Assembly (NCBI GenBank): GCA_012510295.1
Contig: JAAZID010000047.1
Coordinates: 1-5,825, forward strand
Direction: 5' to 3'
DNA length: 5,825 nucleotides
Source: Methanomicrobiales archaeon
GTDB taxonomy: Archaea; Halobacteriota; Methanomicrobia; Methanomicrobiales; Methanoculleaceae
Every line of letters starts with the position of its first letter. Within the stretch, counting starts at the first letter, position 1. Under the pieces are notes generated by a model that saw nothing but the letters and a program-made list of their open reading frames with translations, did no database searches and was not told the origin of the DNA. Shown here piece after piece: positions 5,791 through 5,825 of this stretch. A program made the position numbers and the translations under genes.

Positions 5791-5825
5791 ATGAAACAGG
5801 GTCTGCTTACCGATCGCCAGAAAGA
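5791..5825 (+). CDS. N-terminus of a possible Tfx-like HTH DNA-binding protein, cut by window edge
   Basis: Only 11 complete codons are visible: MKQGLLTDRQK. The LLTDRQ start resembles Tfx-family and related archaeal helix-turn-helix proteins, which usually begin with LT-x-RQ-x-x-VL-x-LR. Tfx of Methanothermobacter is described as binding the promoter of the molybdenum formylmethanofuran dehydrogenase operon. An in-frame ATG at 5770 would add seven residues (MCSYIYL), with an AGGAG-like site 15 bases before it, but those residues look like translated promoter sequence. With so few residues the family call is tentative; that a gene starts here is more likely than its exact identity. Confidence 0.45.
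   Translation, partial: MKQGLLTDRQK

Noticed and set aside
1..5825. CRISPR arrays, insertion sequences or phage genes
   Set aside because: No regularly spaced direct repeats, transposase-like frames or terminal inverted repeats were seen; the coding part looks like ordinary chromosomal methanogen sequence.

Overview
The window comes from a hydrogenotrophic methanogenic archaeon. The evidence is two F420-dependent enzymes of the CO2-to-methane pathway, mer and mtd, together with archaeal TATA-type promoters, GAGGTG ribosome binding sites, oligo-T terminators and a CetZ/FtsZ-type tubulin homologue. The moderately high GC and the wording of Mer and Mtd suggest Methanomicrobiales, perhaps close to Methanoculleus. 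That placement is from memory of the families, not from a search.

Layout, left to right. (1) 1-1771, minus strand: a divergent CetZ-like tubulin-superfamily protein whose GTP signature loop is degenerate. It carries a disordered-looking tail of at least about 220 residues and runs off the left edge. (2) 1772-2120: a divergent regulatory region with a TATA element for each direction and a tandem 11-bp repeat upstream of mer. (3) 2121-3113, plus strand: mer, with a TTG start. (4) 3194-4132, minus strand: a galactose-1-phosphate uridylyltransferase-like HIT-superfamily enzyme, convergent with mer. (5) 4268-5110, minus strand: mtd, with its own terminator and promoter; its best-supported start is a GTG. 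(6) 5174-5790: about 600 bases with no convincing protein gene. It holds dyad elements next to the mtd promoter and then a dense array of nested hairpins (5253-5582) that may be an undescribed structured RNA. (7) 5791-5825, plus strand: the first codons of a gene resembling Tfx-type archaeal DNA-binding proteins, cut by the right edge.

Mtd reduces methenyl-H4MPT to methylene-H4MPT and Mer reduces that to methyl-H4MPT, both with F420H2, so two consecutive steps are encoded within 3 kb. They are separate transcription units, but both promoters share an almost identical CAAAATG-N-T-N-ATAT block, which suggests common control. A possible Tfx-like regulator lies on the far side of mtd. The most unusual items are the candidate structured RNA, the signature-less CetZ-like protein with its repetitive Pro-Lys tail, and the paired promoter architecture of mer and mtd.
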